A stretch of DNA of 64,000 bases from Mesorhabditis belari (lineage: Eukaryota > Nematoda > Chromadorea > Rhabditida > Rhabditidae): positions 2,965,501 to 3,029,500 of the forward strand of contig CAUEEP010000741.1 of NCBI GenBank assembly GCA_958450365.1. Reading direction: 5' to 3'. The notes under the pieces were generated by a model, which was not told the DNA's origin, searched no databases, and was given only the letters and a program-made list of their open reading frames with translations. Numbering within the stretch: the first letter of the stretch is position 1; each line of letters starts with the position of its first letter. The position numbers were made by a program, and so were the translations under genes. This document shows positions 24,491 through 37,117 of this stretch, piece after piece.

Positions 24491-27400
24491 TTAGCGAATT
24501 CGAATAAATGGAGCAAAAATGAAATGGAAAAAGAACTTGAAAGCTGCAAAGATCCGGTGCCAGACACCAGTTCGATCGAGCTTCGACGAGGTGATCCGCA
24601 GATGTGAATTGTGGCCCTTTTGGAACTGAAATTCTTCCTCGTTTGCTTGAATATCCTCGCTTTCTTTTACTTTCTTGCAGTGGATGCATTCCAGCTGCAA
24701 CAACTTCAACCGAGGTGGGTAACGAAAGATCGGGTAGTTGTCGAAGTAGGCGACGAATTGCACCACGTCTCCTAAAACAAAAGTACCAGTACCAGTAGCA
24801 CAAAGAATAGTTTTACCCTATACACAAGTGTCGAACAACTTTATTTTGAATATTAAGTAAACATAAACAGGCACAAACCTTCCTCGATCAGCTTAAGCAT
24901 ATCCGTGAACGCATGTGTTGCCGAAAGTAGCAATTGGCCCTTCGATGAGCTCACCTAAAGCCAAAAACTTAATTCAACTAATTAAAACTTACTAGACGAT
25001 CCCCATATGGTCCAACTATATCCAAGTCAAACGTGTAGACATTATGTGCAGTCAAAGAGCATTGATTCGGTCTAAAAAGCAAGTTAGCGATTTGTGTTAT
25101 CCCTAGCAACTCACGTCATTCCACTATTGTGCGAAATGAGAGTCGAATTTGTATCGTAGAAGCATCGAATCGATTGTCCAAGTGAATCGGGAACATAAGC
25201 GAGGAGTGATTCAAAGGCGTTCTCTATCGTGGCCACTCGCACACTTTGCACAGCACCTTTCCATTGCACCGCGGTACCTAGATTTTGGATTTGATTTCAC
25301 AAGCGTATTTTGCAAACCTTTGAGCTGTGAACATTCAATTTGACTCATCACTTGATTAGCGCTGGTGGGAGCACAATGTTTCTCGAATTGCAACCTAAAC
25401 AAAAATGATTAATATGTTTCCGAAGGTAGTAATGGTGTTATTAATTTTGTCAAACATACCATGTCATATTAGTCAAATCAACTTTTGGATCGAAAGAGAG
25501 TTGTCCTTGGTACAAAAACGAGATCGTAACAAGAAGAGATAAAAGATATGCCATTGCAAGCACCCAGCGACGTTTCTTTGAATCATCGGGAAAGACTAAA
25601 AGAATAATTTTCAAGGGAAGACCATTAAGAACAACCTTGCACTTGATACAACTTCGAAAGCCACGAGAAAATCTTTGCAGCGATAAACGGAGAGGCGAGC
25701 ACGCACAACGTCACCACAGCTTTCACGACGCTTTTCTAAATTTGGATATTTACTAGATTAAGTAAATTAGATTAAAAAATGCTATAAAGCATTAAGTTTA
25801 TACGCTTATGGTAAATTTTAGGACAGCTTACACATACCCAATCAATAAAAGATCGCATTTGAGCAAAAGCGGCTCCGGCAATTACAACTCCGGTGGCAAG
25901 GGACCATTCACTCGGCAATGAAAAGAGAATTGCTGCACTTCCCGTCAACAGAAGGTCCACATACTAAAAAAAGTTGTATTAAGTTTGTTCTGAAAAATGT
26001 TTGTTCTTGAATTCTGAAAGTTATCACTAGCTAGAAGACTCTTTGACTCGGAATTAAAACACTTTGTTGACATCAGTGTTAAACTAACCGTAAACCCTTG
26101 CCATCCAATCATCCACAGTGTCATCGCAATATCTGCCCAAATAATGCAAACCTAAAAGCTAGTTTAACTAGATAATGTGCAAACACACTTACCAGGTGTG
26201 GCACAATCGTTTGCAGTCGATCCAACCAAGTCTTTTGCCGAAGAGCCATGAGAAAATAGGCGACTGGAATTGAGAGAAGAGCCACGGATGGAAGCGAGAT
26301 CGACATTGTGAAATAAGCTGAAGCAAAATAAATAGCCCAAAGGTTTCAAACAACAACTTACCAAAACGAAGCTCTCGAACTGGTCGCCAAATTTGCCAGT
26401 AACCGATCGACAATCTCATTCTCGAGAGAATTGTTGGAAGACTAAAGTAAAAAGTTAGTTTTAAACAAAAAAAATATTTCTTACCAACTAACGAGATTTG
26501 CTACAACGGCGTAGACGGCATAATGATCTTGTTGTTCGGCGAGAGCCACAAATGTCATCAGCGAGAAGAAAGTGGCAATTGCGCAGAGGAGACTAAATTC
26601 GAAATTAAAGCTATTATTTTAAACAAAACAACACACCTGCAATACGGTAGAAATTTTCCAGCGGCTCCAATTGCCAAAATGAAGACGAATAACGCGAGCA
26701 CAAAGTTGAGATACGGATCCCAATTCTCCGTAAGAAAAAGTGACTCCTGGATATATAGATTTTTGAATGGTTTTTTCAAAATTTACGTGTGGATCCTGGT
26801 GAGTCACATCTTTTGGTTCCTCGTTGAAAAGCTCCAAAAGTCGTCGTTTTACTTCTTTGCTTCGTTTCTCTTTCTAAAAAGTTGAAAATGATTAAGCTTT
26901 AAAACAAGAGTTTGAATTATAAGAATCTGCTTGCTATCATGCGTTAACTTTATCAATAAAACATTCTAAATGCAAACAAACCTTAACGCTTTTGTTGTGA
27001 AACATCTTAAGAGTCATATAAGCCATTGAGATAAATGCCCCATAAGCGATAATCACCGGAAGTATTTGAAGAATCGTTTGTAAGCTAAATGAATATGAAA
27101 AAGCTATGTACAAAAAAATACCTAATGAATTGAACTAAACACACGAGAATTAGTGTTTGCACTTGATGAAACGGGAAAATGGCGTACGCAATTTGAACCT
27201 AAAACTATCATTATTTGGATAAAAAGCCAAACTCACCCATTGTTGGTTCACTTTTGCAAGTACAAACTCAATAAACGTCTCGATTTTCTTCTTGGCCTAA
27301 AGAATGCATATTGACCAAAAAATTTTGTTTTGTTAAAAGAGGAAAAGAATTACAACAAACACAAACCATTTTCGGATATCCCTTTCGTTTATGCTTATGC

Positions 27401-28651
27401 TCTTTCTTCTCATCTTCTTCAACTGGTTGACTTGTTGACGTCTCGGGATGATCGATTAGCGCATCCACAAAGTCTTCTTCACCGTCAATCTAAAAATTAA
27501 CAAAGTGAAAAACTTACAAGAGAAAGTATGCGTTAAAAGTTGAAGCCTTAGCGTCAAATATACAAGTTTATTTACCGTTTCACCATCTTCGTGCGGCAAT
27601 CCGCTTTCCGCTAAATCTCTTTCGTCTTGTGCAGTTTGCAGTAGCTGTTCGATCAATTCTAAACAAAATATTTATAAAAATAAATTAGTTCATAAATTAT
27701 AGTGCTATCAAGATTCTATCGAATAATAGCCGTAGGTTAAAGTAAAACCCACGTGTCTGTGTGATGGTATCGTCGTTGTCAACCGCCCTCAAGGCAGCTT
27801 GCAATCCGGCGTCGCTTGCCAACCGCCGATCCGTTCTCGCTAACATGTGAAACATCCGACGAGCGGCTGCATCTAAATACAAAAATTAAAACGGGTTATA
27901 AACTAGCAACAGTTTAATTTTTGTACAGCTCTAGCACATTTTCATAAGACTCGATTTTGATTTGAAACACTTAGTAAAATAGATCTTGTCTTTAAAGCCA
28001 AAAAAGCAGGACCTGGTCAAAACAGCGCCGGCCAAAATAATCCGTTTACGGTTAAGTTTATTTGTGTTTCTTATTTTCATTCGATGTAGAAAAAAATCAA
28101 CTATCTGCTGAATATTTTGGAGCCGTTTAGAACAAATCTGGGATGAGAAAATGCCAAAAAACGAAAAAGGGCTCAAAAAGAGGTTAACTGAGCTTTTCTC
28201 ACACCAATTCTGTTTTAAGTGATCCCAAAGTATGCAAAATGTAGATAACTTTATTCTGCATCCAATAAAAACAAGAAACACATAGAAACTTAACCGCGGT
28301 GGGGCTATTTTTGTCGTGGCGCTGTTTTGACCAGCTTCCAAAAAAGTTAGACTTTAGATAATCCGCTACCTTCAGGCGTTAGCAAACGACGCAAATGCGC
28401 CACTTATTTTTCGTACTAGAACAAAGAAAGGGGCGCGAAGCGCTTAGAAACAAAATTTTTTTTCTAATATGCCAAAATGTCGATATTCGGAATCAGCATG
28501 GTCGAAAACCACAGAAAAACATCATTTGGGGTCGTTTGGCATCATTCTTAACGCCAAAAAGAAACTAACCATGCTTTGATCCACCGACAAAGCCTTCATC
28601 TGACGAGTGCGAATCTCGGCGATGATGAGGCGCACCCAGGAAATGACTCAT
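24491..28651 (-). CDS. wfs-1: Wolframin, multi-pass ER membrane protein
   Basis: Wolframin is an ER membrane glycoprotein linked to calcium handling and ER-stress control. About 21 exons, from the start downwards (a few ends +/-2 nt): 28570-28651, 27753-27872, 27576-27658, 27367-27489, 27237-27296, 27122-27198, 26982-27084, 26787-26873, 26637-26746, 26485-26592, 26362-26441, 26193-26317, 26089-26151, 25838-25963, 25637-25735, 25460-25595, 25319-25394, 25115-25277, 24993-25071, 24879-24954, 24491-24771; roughly 750 aa against 890 in human. N-terminus soluble and acidic. Then come several hydrophobic segments matching human order: [58 protein letters not shown] lumenal domain follows, with Cys in [16 protein letters not shown] and IRCFYD. 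The C-terminus [12 protein letters not shown]...[15 protein letters not shown] is diagnostic. Start: ATG 3 nt after a CAG acceptor. Intron 1 hosts a TIR element. Confidence 0.9.
28007..28339. mobile_element. TIR element family E, copy 1 (~333 bp) in wfs-1 intron 1
   Basis: Ends GGACCTGGTCAAAACAGCGCC and GGCGCTGTTTTGACCAGCTTCC, flanked by AAAAAAG on both sides (28000-28006, 28340-28346). No coding capacity. The interior is unlike the expanded copy at 29668. Confidence 0.8.
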
Positions 28652-28654
28652 GCA

Positions 28655-28665
28655 CTGAAAAAATT
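28655..28665 (-). promoter_or_regulatory. Trans-splice-type acceptor before wfs-1
   Basis: Read on the minus strand, AATTTTTTCAG lies 3 nt before the wfs-1 ATG at 28651. Confidence 0.55.
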
Positions 28666-28723
28666 AATCCAGTTATTTTTGAAACAAAAAGAATCCAATA
28701 CGAAAAACGAAAAACAATACGGA

Positions 28724-29068
28724 GGGGCTGGGACAAATGCGCCCTTTTTTTCGCTGGAAAAGGCCTTAGGAAAGGCAGTAGAGCTTCAAAAATCTTTTCA
28801 TAGGGGAATCTTATGCGTAGATTCCGAATTTCGACAAATCAGACCTCGCTGACAGGTCAAATTTAGGCTAAAAGGCAAAAACTACGTAACTTAACGCTTT
28901 TCCGCAGTTTTTGCCTTTTAGCCCAAAATAGACGTGCCAGCGAGGTCTGATTTGTCGAAATTCGGAATCTACGCATATGATTCCCTTAGAGGATAACATT
29001 TTTGAAGCTCTACTGCCTTTCCTAAGGCCTTTTCCAGCCAAAAAAAAGGTCGCATTTGTCCCACCCCC
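28724..29068. mobile_element. MITE family A, copy 2 (345 bp, 8-bp TSD)
   Basis: Same palindrome as 2369-2746, with ends GGGGCTGGGACAAATGCG / CGCATTTGTCCCACCCCC, flanked by AATACGGA on both sides (28716-28723, 29069-29076). Just upstream of the wfs-1 start. Confidence 0.9.
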
Positions 29069-29667
29069 AATACGGAATACAAACAGTTTTTATGAAAAAG
29101 TAAAGAATTTTTGCAAAAATCCATGTTTAAGCTGTACTTTTGTTAAAAATCGGTTGAAAAACTCAAGTCAATAGCGTGAAAAGTTTCATAAATTGGAGTA
29201 CACAACCTCTTCGACAAATCTTATAGGAAAAATGGCTATCTTTTCGAGATAAGAGTTAGGTAAACAAAGTCATTCTTTGCATTAAAGTACTATAAATCGT
29301 GGTACTCAAGAGACGAACAGCTGAAATTGACGAACTTCACGTCAATTTCAGCTGTTTCTGCACAAAGACAACACCGGATGCAACGAATTTATGGGATTGG
29401 AGCGGTGAAAAGGAATGGATCGTAGTTACGTGAAAAAGAGAAAAAGAGAAAAAGTGAAATCCTATCCACAAAGCGCTCGCCTTGTCTGTTTTTGTTTTCG
29501 GAATTGAAGAAAAAAGACGGGTTTCTGTGTACTTTTGGTAGAAAAACCTTGAAAAGTGAAGTGGATTGCGAAATTTTCGGAAAAGTCGCGGATAAAGTTG
29601 AAAAGCTACATCGAAGTACAATAAGTACATTGAAGCTTTGAAACATCAGACTTCAATTTGATTCTCC

Positions 29668-30252
29668 GGGACCTAGTCAAAATAGCGCCGCCAAAACAGC
29701 GTCGTTCAAAACAGCGCCATTCAAAACAGCGCCCATACAAAAATAGCGCCGTTCAAAACAGCGCCCATACAAAAATCGCGCCGTTCAAAACAGCGCCCAT
29801 ACAAAAATAGCGCCAAATTGAAAGAGACTGCGATTAGATTTTTCAACCCCAATGTTTTTATACTTCTCATCAGAACGCTGTTTTGAATGGCGCTGTTTTG
29901 AATGGCGCTGTTTTGAATGGCGCTGTTTTGAATGGCGCTGTTTTGAATGGCGCTGTTTTGAATGGCGCTGTTTTGAATGGCGCTGTTTTGAACGGCGCTG
30001 TTTTGAACGGCGCTGTTTTGAATGGCGCTGTTTTGAATGGCGCTGTTTTGAATGGCGCTGTTTTGAATGGCGCTGTTTTGAACGGCGCTGTTTTGAACGG
30101 CGCTGTTTTGAACGGCGCTGTTTTGAACGGCGCTGTTTTGAACGGCGCTGTTTTGAACGGCGCTGTTTTGAACGGCGCTGTTTTGAACGGCGCTGTTTTG
30201 GCGGCGCTGTTTTGGCGGCGCTGTTTTGGCGGCGCTATTTTGACTAGGTCCC
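29668..30252. mobile_element. TIR element family E, copy 2, with terminal repeat expanded into a 15-bp satellite
   Basis: Ends GGGACCTAGTCAAAATAGCG / CGCTATTTTGACTAGGTCCC, flanked by a perfect 8-bp TSD GATTCTCC (29660-29667, 30253-30260). From 30240 inward, the CGCTGTTTTGGCGG/TTTTGAATGGCGCTG unit repeats about 24 times (29873-30238). A shorter, opposite-orientation set with CCCATACAAAAAT spacers fills 29690-29815, leaving only ~60 bp of unique centre. Open in several frames because 15 is a multiple of three. Confidence 0.88.
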
Positions 30253-30909
30253 GATTCTCCAACTTCAAATTTTTCTCAGCGCAGAGAACAATAAAAAAAT
30301 AATAAAAGCCTATAAAAGGTATAAAGCTATTAACTTATTATTTATTAGCTATTCAGTTATTAGCTATTTATTAGCTATTCAGTTGATCGATCGAAAATTG
30401 AAAGTTTTATGAAGGTAAAATACAAAAAAAATTTCTTATTTTGCCAGTTTTTCAATTTCTTTTTCAAAAATTTCAAACTAAAAAGGCTTTCAAAAAGATT
30501 TTGAAACATTTTGCAACCCGAAAAGCTGATAACTTATCTATAAGTCTAAATTTTTAGTAAAGAAAATGACTCATCGATGAATAACTCTGTTTCATTGTCA
30601 GCTACTTGTGAAATTTTTTGCTTACAAAAGCTATAGTGATGGAAAAAAGTATTGAGCCAAGTAAGTAAAAGATTGTTTTTACTTTTTGCTTCAAAAAAAA
30701 AAAATTTCTATAGAAAGTTGAGATTTCTATAGATTTCTATAGAAATCTAATGGGCAAATGGGCAATTTTTTTAGTAGGTTTTGTATTTTGGTACTTTGTT
30801 TAATCACAAAGAGGTTATCTACGCAAAAAAAAACACATTGGATTTGAACCGCGCTGCCAAAAAAACTGCCACAAATTCATTCAAGCCTCTCGCTCGGATC
30901 TCGAGATTA

Positions 30910-31152
30910 GAGTGTGTTCCTTTCGACTGACGCGTTTTCTAAAATGCACCTATTTGAGAAAACCACCGTAGTCAAACTTCCAATTTACATCCAATCAGCT
31001 CAATTTTGGTATCATTTGATGGGGAAATACAAGGCTCAGCCAATGATTTAAAAATTCGATTGATCTGATGAAAACTAACGGTTTGACTGACTACGGTGCT
31101 TTTCTCAAATAGGTGCATTTTAGAAAACGCATTAGTCAAGAGGAACACACTC
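30910..31152. mobile_element. 243-bp foldback nested in the Tc1-like relic
   Basis: Ends GAGTGTGTTCC / GGAACACACTC with arms containing GCACCTATTTGAGAAAA and its complement. TSD not resolved. Confidence 0.78.
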
Positions 31153-31417
31153 GAGAGGAGATATTCACGGATAGGTCTAGTTATGCCGCAATATTAAAGG
31201 ATTAAAGTGTTCATACTTATATTCTCATCTTATATTCATAAAAATATGGGGCTTGGGCGGCTATAGCGACAGCTATCCAGTAGAATAGCGACTCTAAACT
31301 TCCAAAGTGATGATGAACTGGAAAGTGAAGGTTTCCGGGCACCATTTTGAGCGTCTTTCCCTGTCATTTTGCATCAATGATGTTTTTCCATCAATCAATG
31401 TGTTTCTGCATCAATGA

Positions 31418-31735
31418 TGATGCAGATACTGCCATATTCTCCTGATTGCAATCCGATTGAACATTTGTGGACCCGGACCCGGAAAAAACGGACCCGGAAA
31501 ACGGAAAACGGACCCGGAAAACGGAAAACGGACCCGGAAAACGGAAAACGGACCCGGAAAACGAGGATATCGATTTACTTTAAAAGATGAGCTTTGGAGT
31601 ACAAGAAGTACAAGAAATTTGGAAGTCGAACCCAGTGCCGAGGCTCGAGAAATTATTTGCAAGCATGCCGAAACGAATGGATGCATTAAAGAGGATCATG
31701 AGGCAATGAGGCAAGCGACCATTAAAGCCTGAGAT
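31418..31735 (+). pseudogene. Tc1-like transposase C-terminal remnant, frame broken
   Basis: LPYSPDCNPIEHLW (31430-31471) is the DDE-transposase block around the last acidic residue. A GGACCCGGAAAAC array then interrupts it, and in another frame MPKRMDALKRIM (near 31664) matches the C-terminal end of the family. No intact domain remains. Confidence 0.75.
31481..31563. repeat. 20-bp array CGGACCCGGAAAACGGAAAA inside the transposase remnant
   Basis: Four units, G+C-rich against the surroundings, directly after the PIEHLW codons. Confidence 0.88.
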
Positions 31736-32484
31736 GAGCCAAGAAAATTTTGAATTCTTCTTTTTTCGATTCGACTGGGGCTCAATACTTTTTTTCTGCC
31801 GGTTTTTACAAATATTGTGTACATATGTACATATATTTACCTAAACACAACACAACAAAGTCCAAAAGTGTACAAAAGTAAAAACAGTCTTGGGGGCTCA
31901 ATACTTTCTTTCACCACTGTATTTCGTGGCTTATTCAGTTGTTTTTTTTTCTCCAAAAATTTGGAGACAATCTAAAAAGACATCAAAAAAGCAGCACAGC
32001 AAATTACCGGTTTCTTGCGTTCAAAACCTTTAATTGATGCGGGAAAAGGGAATTTTTGAGGCCAAATTCTCCCACCTCAACACTTCGCGTATTCTTTGAA
32101 AATCTAATTCAAACAAAGGTTTTCGATAATCCGAGAATGACGAATCACTTCAAAGTAACAATTATCTGAAACTTGAGAATTCAGAGAGCAAAAGAGATTC
32201 AGCTTTCAAAGCTTTAATCTTGCCGATAGGTACATTCCATCGACAGTTCTATGACAGCTGAATTGGCCGAGAGATCTCCAGTTAGTCGGTGGCATTCGTT
32301 TTTTTAGGCTTTGATTTTTAGAATTCGAGTACTTACTGTAATTGAGATTGAAGAGAACTGCCGAATTGATAAAGCACCCTTAAAAATGTAAGTAAAGATT
32401 TAAACCCTATTTCAAAGAAAATGAATCCATACAACATCGAATACTTGCTTGGAATTGAACTGGTAATCGTTTGGGATATCTTTA

Positions 32485-32705
32485 TGTAGAGCTTGATATC
32501 TTGTAGATCTTGATATCTTGTAGAGCTTGATATCTTGTAGAGCTTGATATCTTGTAGATCTTGATATCTTGATCTTGATATCTTGATCTTGATATCTTGT
32601 AGATCTTGATATCTTGTAGATCTTGATATCTTGATCATTGGATATCTTGATCTTGATATCTTGACCTTGATCTTGATATCTTGATCTTGATCTTGATATC
32701 TTGTT
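32485..32705. repeat. 16/11-bp array TTGATATCTTGTAGAT
   Basis: About 16 units with and without the GTAGAT/GTAGAGC insertion. 31920-32484 around it shows no gene. Confidence 0.88.
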
Positions 32706-33185
32706 TAATAATCTTATAAAAGAAACCTACAATAACTAATTACCAGTTTTCATTCGATTATCCAAATTTTCGTTCATTTATCAAGCTTTGTGATTATTGT
32801 GAATTGAAAAACTGACAATTTGAGTACGTATTTGACTACGACACCTTTGTCACGAGCTTCATTTCTTTTAGATCAAGATAATGCAACAAATCTAGGACTG
32901 ATAATGCAAAAGTTCTAGATACTTCATGCAAAAATGAGGCCCAACAATGAATTGAAAGAGCGACATGCGGAAGATCATTCAACTTTTCGCGTAGCTAGAT
33001 AAACTATTGATTAAACGAACGCAGGAAATCTTTTTACCTTTTGCTCATCGTCTTAAGTAAAAGTAAAAGGTTTTACTGCCAACCAGTTTTACTGAAAGTT
33101 ATTTGTGTCCACCATGGCAAATAGAAGTGCCGCTCTTGCGTCATTTGTATTTCGTACTTTAACTAAAATGCATCTTTCTAAACTA

Positions 33186-33400
33186 TTGGGTTGATGGAAA
33201 AGTCCTTTCCGATTCCTTTGGGAGAGTACCTTAAATTTGTCGAATTCTGACGTTTTATAGCTCATCTTAAAGCTGTATTCAAGACGGATCAATTGGTAAA
33301 AACCGTTTTGAGATATCTCTTTTCGAAAAGTTTTTACAGCTATTTTAGTAAAGGGCGGCAGAGCCAAAAATGGCTGTTTTCACGTTTCGTTAGTTTTCCG
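33186..33400. mobile_element. Truncated mariner terminus
   Basis: TTGGGTTGATGGAAAAGTCC at 33187 is a mariner-type end with TTTTTACAGC further in. No right end or transposase found. Confidence 0.45.
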
Positions 33401-33504
33401 TGCAGAAACCTAGGCTAAAAACATGTGTTTCGTGATCAGCGTCAAAAATAACCCCTAGACACGCATTTTCAGAATCTTAGCAAAAAAATTTTGCACAAAT
33501 ATTG

Positions 33505-33585
33505 TCACCGGTGGAAGTCGAACCAGCGACCCTCAGATGAATAGCCTTTCGGCCGCTTTTCGCGATTTTCCTTCGTTTTTCGGAA
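33505..33585 (-). other. Weak tRNA-like sequence
   Basis: Minus strand: B-box-like GGTTCGACTTCC preceded at tRNA distance by GCGGCCGAAAGGC. Stems poor. Confidence 0.3.
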
Positions 33586-34084
33586 TGTAGCCTTCTAACA
33601 ACATCAAAAAATGATAGGTTCATTTTAGTGTTTGAATCAAAAGGAACACATTCTAATTGCTTTAATATCAAGTTTGAAAGATTTTCTGAATAGTTTTGAT
33701 CCTTTTTACTTTTCTTTCACTTCAACAACAGGTTCTAATCAAATAATTAGATCATTTTTTAAAAATGGCGAGATTTTCAACGACATTGGCGACAAAATTT
33801 CAATATTCCCTCGAGATCTACGAACAATTGGGGCTTCTTTTGACGGGTGAAGGGTAAAAACTGAAAAGATCTCAATAAGGGAGCACATTTTGGTTGCCCG
33901 GGGAACATCTATAAAGAGAGACTCTTTCTGAAAAGGTGAAAAGCACACAACTCTAGCCTCAGGTATCCCCATGCCTACGAAGCTTGAAGTACGAAAGTTT
34001 AAATGGAAATCTGCTGTTAGCTTTTCGAGCTTTACTTCATAACTTACCCTTAACAACGACTACAATGCACAACTCTTTACATCT

Positions 34085-35150
34085 AACTCATCATTCCAGC
34101 ATCAATAGATCATCATTAGATCGTCATTAGATCATCATTAGATCAGCATTCCATCAGCATTCCATCATCATTCCAGCATGATTCCAGCATGATTCCATCA
34201 TCATTCCATCATCATTCTATCATGATTCCATCATCATTCCAGCATGATTCCAGCATGATTCCATCATCATTCTATCATGATTCCATCATCATTCCAGCAT
34301 GATTCCAGCATGATTCCATCATGATTCCATCATCATTCTATCATGATTCCATCATCATTCCAGCATGATTCCAGCATGATTCCATCATGATTCCATCATC
34401 ATTCTATCATGATTCCATCATCATTCCAGCATGATTCCAGCATGATTCCATCATGATTCCATCATCATTCTATCATGATTCCATCATCATTCCAGCATGA
34501 TTCCAGCATGATTCCATCATGATTCCATCATCATTCTATCATGATTCCATCATCATTCCAGCATGATTCCAGCATGATTCCATCATGATTCCATCATCAT
34601 TCTATCATGATTCCATCATCATTCCAGCATGATTCCAGCATGATTCCATCATGATTCCATCATCATTCTATCATGATTCCATCATCATTCCAGCATGATT
34701 CCAGCATGATTCCATCATGATTCCATCATCATTCTATCATGATTCCATCATCATTCCAGCATGATTCCAGCATGATTCCATCATGATTCCATCATCATTC
34801 TATCATGATTCCATCATCATTCCAGCATGATTCCAGCATGATTCCATCATGATTCCATCATCATTCTATCATGATTCCATCATCATTCCAGCATGATTCC
34901 AGCATGATTCCATCATGATTCCATCATCATTCTATCATGATTCCATCATCATTCCAGCATGATTCCAGCATGATTCCATCATGATTCCATCATCATTCTA
35001 TCATGATTCCATCATCATTCCATCATGATTCCATCATGATTCCATCATCATTCTATCATGATTCCATCATGATTCCATCATCATTCTATCATGATTCTAT
35101 CATGATTCCATCATGATTCCATCATCATTCCATCATCATTCCATCTAAAT
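34085..35150. repeat. 11-bp satellite with 66-bp higher-order period
   Basis: The unit is ATTCCATCATG and relatives. From about 34300 to 35000, six variants recur in fixed order (ATTCCATCATG, ATTCCATCATC, ATTCTATCATG, ATTCCATCATC, ATTCCAGCATG, ATTCCAGCATG), giving about ten near-identical 66-bp copies; the edges degrade to plain 11-mers. 33590-34084 and 35151-35585 hold no gene. Confidence 0.93.
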
Positions 35151-35585
35151 GATAAATCAGTCTCATTCTATTTTATAATTTCATTACATTACATTCAAAC
35201 TTCTTCTCTTTTTTAATTATCATCATTTACGCAAATCATTTCTTTTTTTTCCTAATTTCCTTTCATTTTTAAGGGTTTCTTTCACTTTTCACATCACCAA
35301 ATCTCCATAGCGACCCGGGGGAAACAATTTCCCCTTGTTGTTTTTCTTTTTCTTCAATATTTTTACGGTTAAAGAGATTTTCTGAAGTCGAATTTCGATA
35401 TTTCGAGTCGGCAAATTGCCTTTTTTTACAGAATAATCGAGAATTTCCTGTTCTCTGTTCTCTCTTCTGTTTTTGTTCAATAATTTTCGAGTTTTTAAAT
35501 ATTAGACACCGAATCTTTGAGCAATATTAGACAGTTTTGTAAATATTAGACACCGAATCTTTGAGTCGATCTTTGAGTCTTTGAG

Positions 35586-35821
35586 TCGATCGTCACGTTC
35601 GCACGTCTGTAAATCCCTTGTCTTTGAGTTTAAACTATCGCGCGCGCTGATTTCGAAATATTTCGAATTTCTAAATATTAATATTACCATTGTGTAGCCC
35701 TTGAAAAAAGAGCTTTCAGAAAATGTAGAACACTTATAGTTTAAACTCAAAGACAAGGAAGTTACAGTGAGCGAAAGTGACGATCGTTTTTCAAATATGA
35801 AATTTCATTGTCCAGTACTGT
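35586..35821. mobile_element. MITE family B, copy 2, left end lost
   Basis: Matches 4180-4410, including CTAAATATTAATATTACCAT and the right end ATTTCATTGTCCAGTACTG; the left terminus is replaced by TTTGAGTCGATC repeats. Confidence 0.85.
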
Positions 35822-35873
35822 ATGGGTAGCACAGATAACTTCAAGGGATCCACTAGAGCTTCAAGATCAAGAT

Positions 35874-36130
35874 CTACTCGAAATATTCACCGTCAACATC
35901 AATAACATCCTGCCACTTATCCGGCAACAAATCGATTCCGCGTCGGTAAAACTCACCGGAGGTAAAACTCACGTGGCTTCGAATCGAAAAACTGAGTGAG
36001 TGACAAGCGCATTTTCTCGACGTTTCGAAAGATTTTTCCACGCAAATGATGCTCCAGAGACCTGAAAAAATGATAATCGGACGATTCTGGACAAAATACC
36101 TGAACAGATGATAGTCCGATGGTGCGCTTT
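35874..36130 (-). pseudogene. Mariner transposase C-terminal fragment, minus copy
   Basis: SAPSDYHLFRYF and FYRRGIDLLPDKWQDVID...DGEYFE match the end of mariner transposases. The upstream catalytic part is absent. Confidence 0.82.
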
Positions 36131-36282
36131 CAAAACGATCTTTCAAAACGTCGAGGAAATGCGCTTGTCACTCACTCAGCTTTTCGATTCGAAGCCACGT
36201 GAGTTTTACCGCCACCGAATCGATTTGTTGCCGGATAAGTGGCAGGATGTTATTGATGTTGACGGTGAATATTTCAAGTAGA
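36110..36282 (+). pseudogene. Mariner transposase C-terminal fragment, plus copy, fused head-to-head
   Basis: EFYRHRIDLLPDKWQDVIDV then DGEYFK and stop, the inverted partner of the minus copy; centre near 36125. A mariner terminus (CCGGCCAACCTAA) follows at 36365, and another (CCGGCCAACCCTAA) at 36512. Confidence 0.82.
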
Positions 36283-36529
36283 TAAATTCTGTTTTTTTAT
36301 TTGGCCTTTTTGATGTGTAAAATCAAAAGTTAGATCTAGCGTCAAAAAAACGGAAAGAATTTTCCGGCCAACCTAACACTTAGCTCATTCGCGACGACGA
36401 TATTTTGAGCGGACTCGTAGTGGCTAACGGTTTTCCTGATAACTTGGTGAAAATTCAAAGATCAACTAAACTATTCTAGTCATTTGATAGCCCTGAAAGC
36501 TCCTCTTGAACTTTCCGGCCAACCCTAAT

Positions 36530-36560
36530 ATTTCATTGTCCAGTACTGGACAATGAAAAA
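36530..36560. mobile_element. Two abutting family B termini
   Basis: CATTGTCCAGTACTGGACAATG is a perfect 22-bp palindrome made of two element ends with no interior. 36561-37093 to the dyf-11 start shows no gene. Confidence 0.7.
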
Positions 36561-37093
36561 AAAGGAAAAGATTTTCAATGAATTTATTGAGATTTTATTG
36601 AACAATTTATTGAAATACATCATCTTACAGTTTACTATTTTTGTAATACGAAAAGGTTTTTTGGAACTTTTTCTATAATAACACCTGTCTTGACGAATTT
36701 TTTGTTTGGCTCTTTATTTTGAGCAATGAACTTTTTAGAGAATTTTTCGTGATTAAACATTTGATCTCATTAGTCTAATTGAACTTGTTCATTAGACTGT
36801 ACTTTGTGCTCTAAAGTACAGTACTTTGTACTTTGTAGTAGGACTGTGCTTTGTGCTCATTAGACTGTACTTTGTGGACATTTCCTACTCGAAATATCGA
36901 AACACAAACTTTCTCGTGCATTGAATTCTCCAATGCAAAAAGCTAGACATAGAAGCTCGATGCAAAAGTAGGAATTCTCCATTCTGAATTCTCCATTGAA
37001 GAAGCTAGAGCACTAGAAAGGGTGTGTTTTCATTCTTGAGCACATCGAACCCTCAAACATTGTTGCATTGTTTAATACCAGTTTTGTTTAATA

Positions 37094-37105
37094 CCAGTTT
37101 TGCAG
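37094..37105 (+). promoter_or_regulatory. Trans-splice-type acceptor before dyf-11
   Basis: CCAGTTTTGCAG ends 12 nt before the ATG at 37118. Confidence 0.55.
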
Positions 37106-37117
37106 CTTTGGACTTCG

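Larger units (their letters stand above)
30634..31919. mobile_element. Tc1-like element relic, ~1.29 kb, TA target site
   Basis: Ends TAGTGATGGAAAAAAGTATTG (left) and CAATACTTTCTTTCACCACTG (right), flanked by TA. Contains a foldback (30910-31152) and a broken transposase. Confidence 0.75.
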
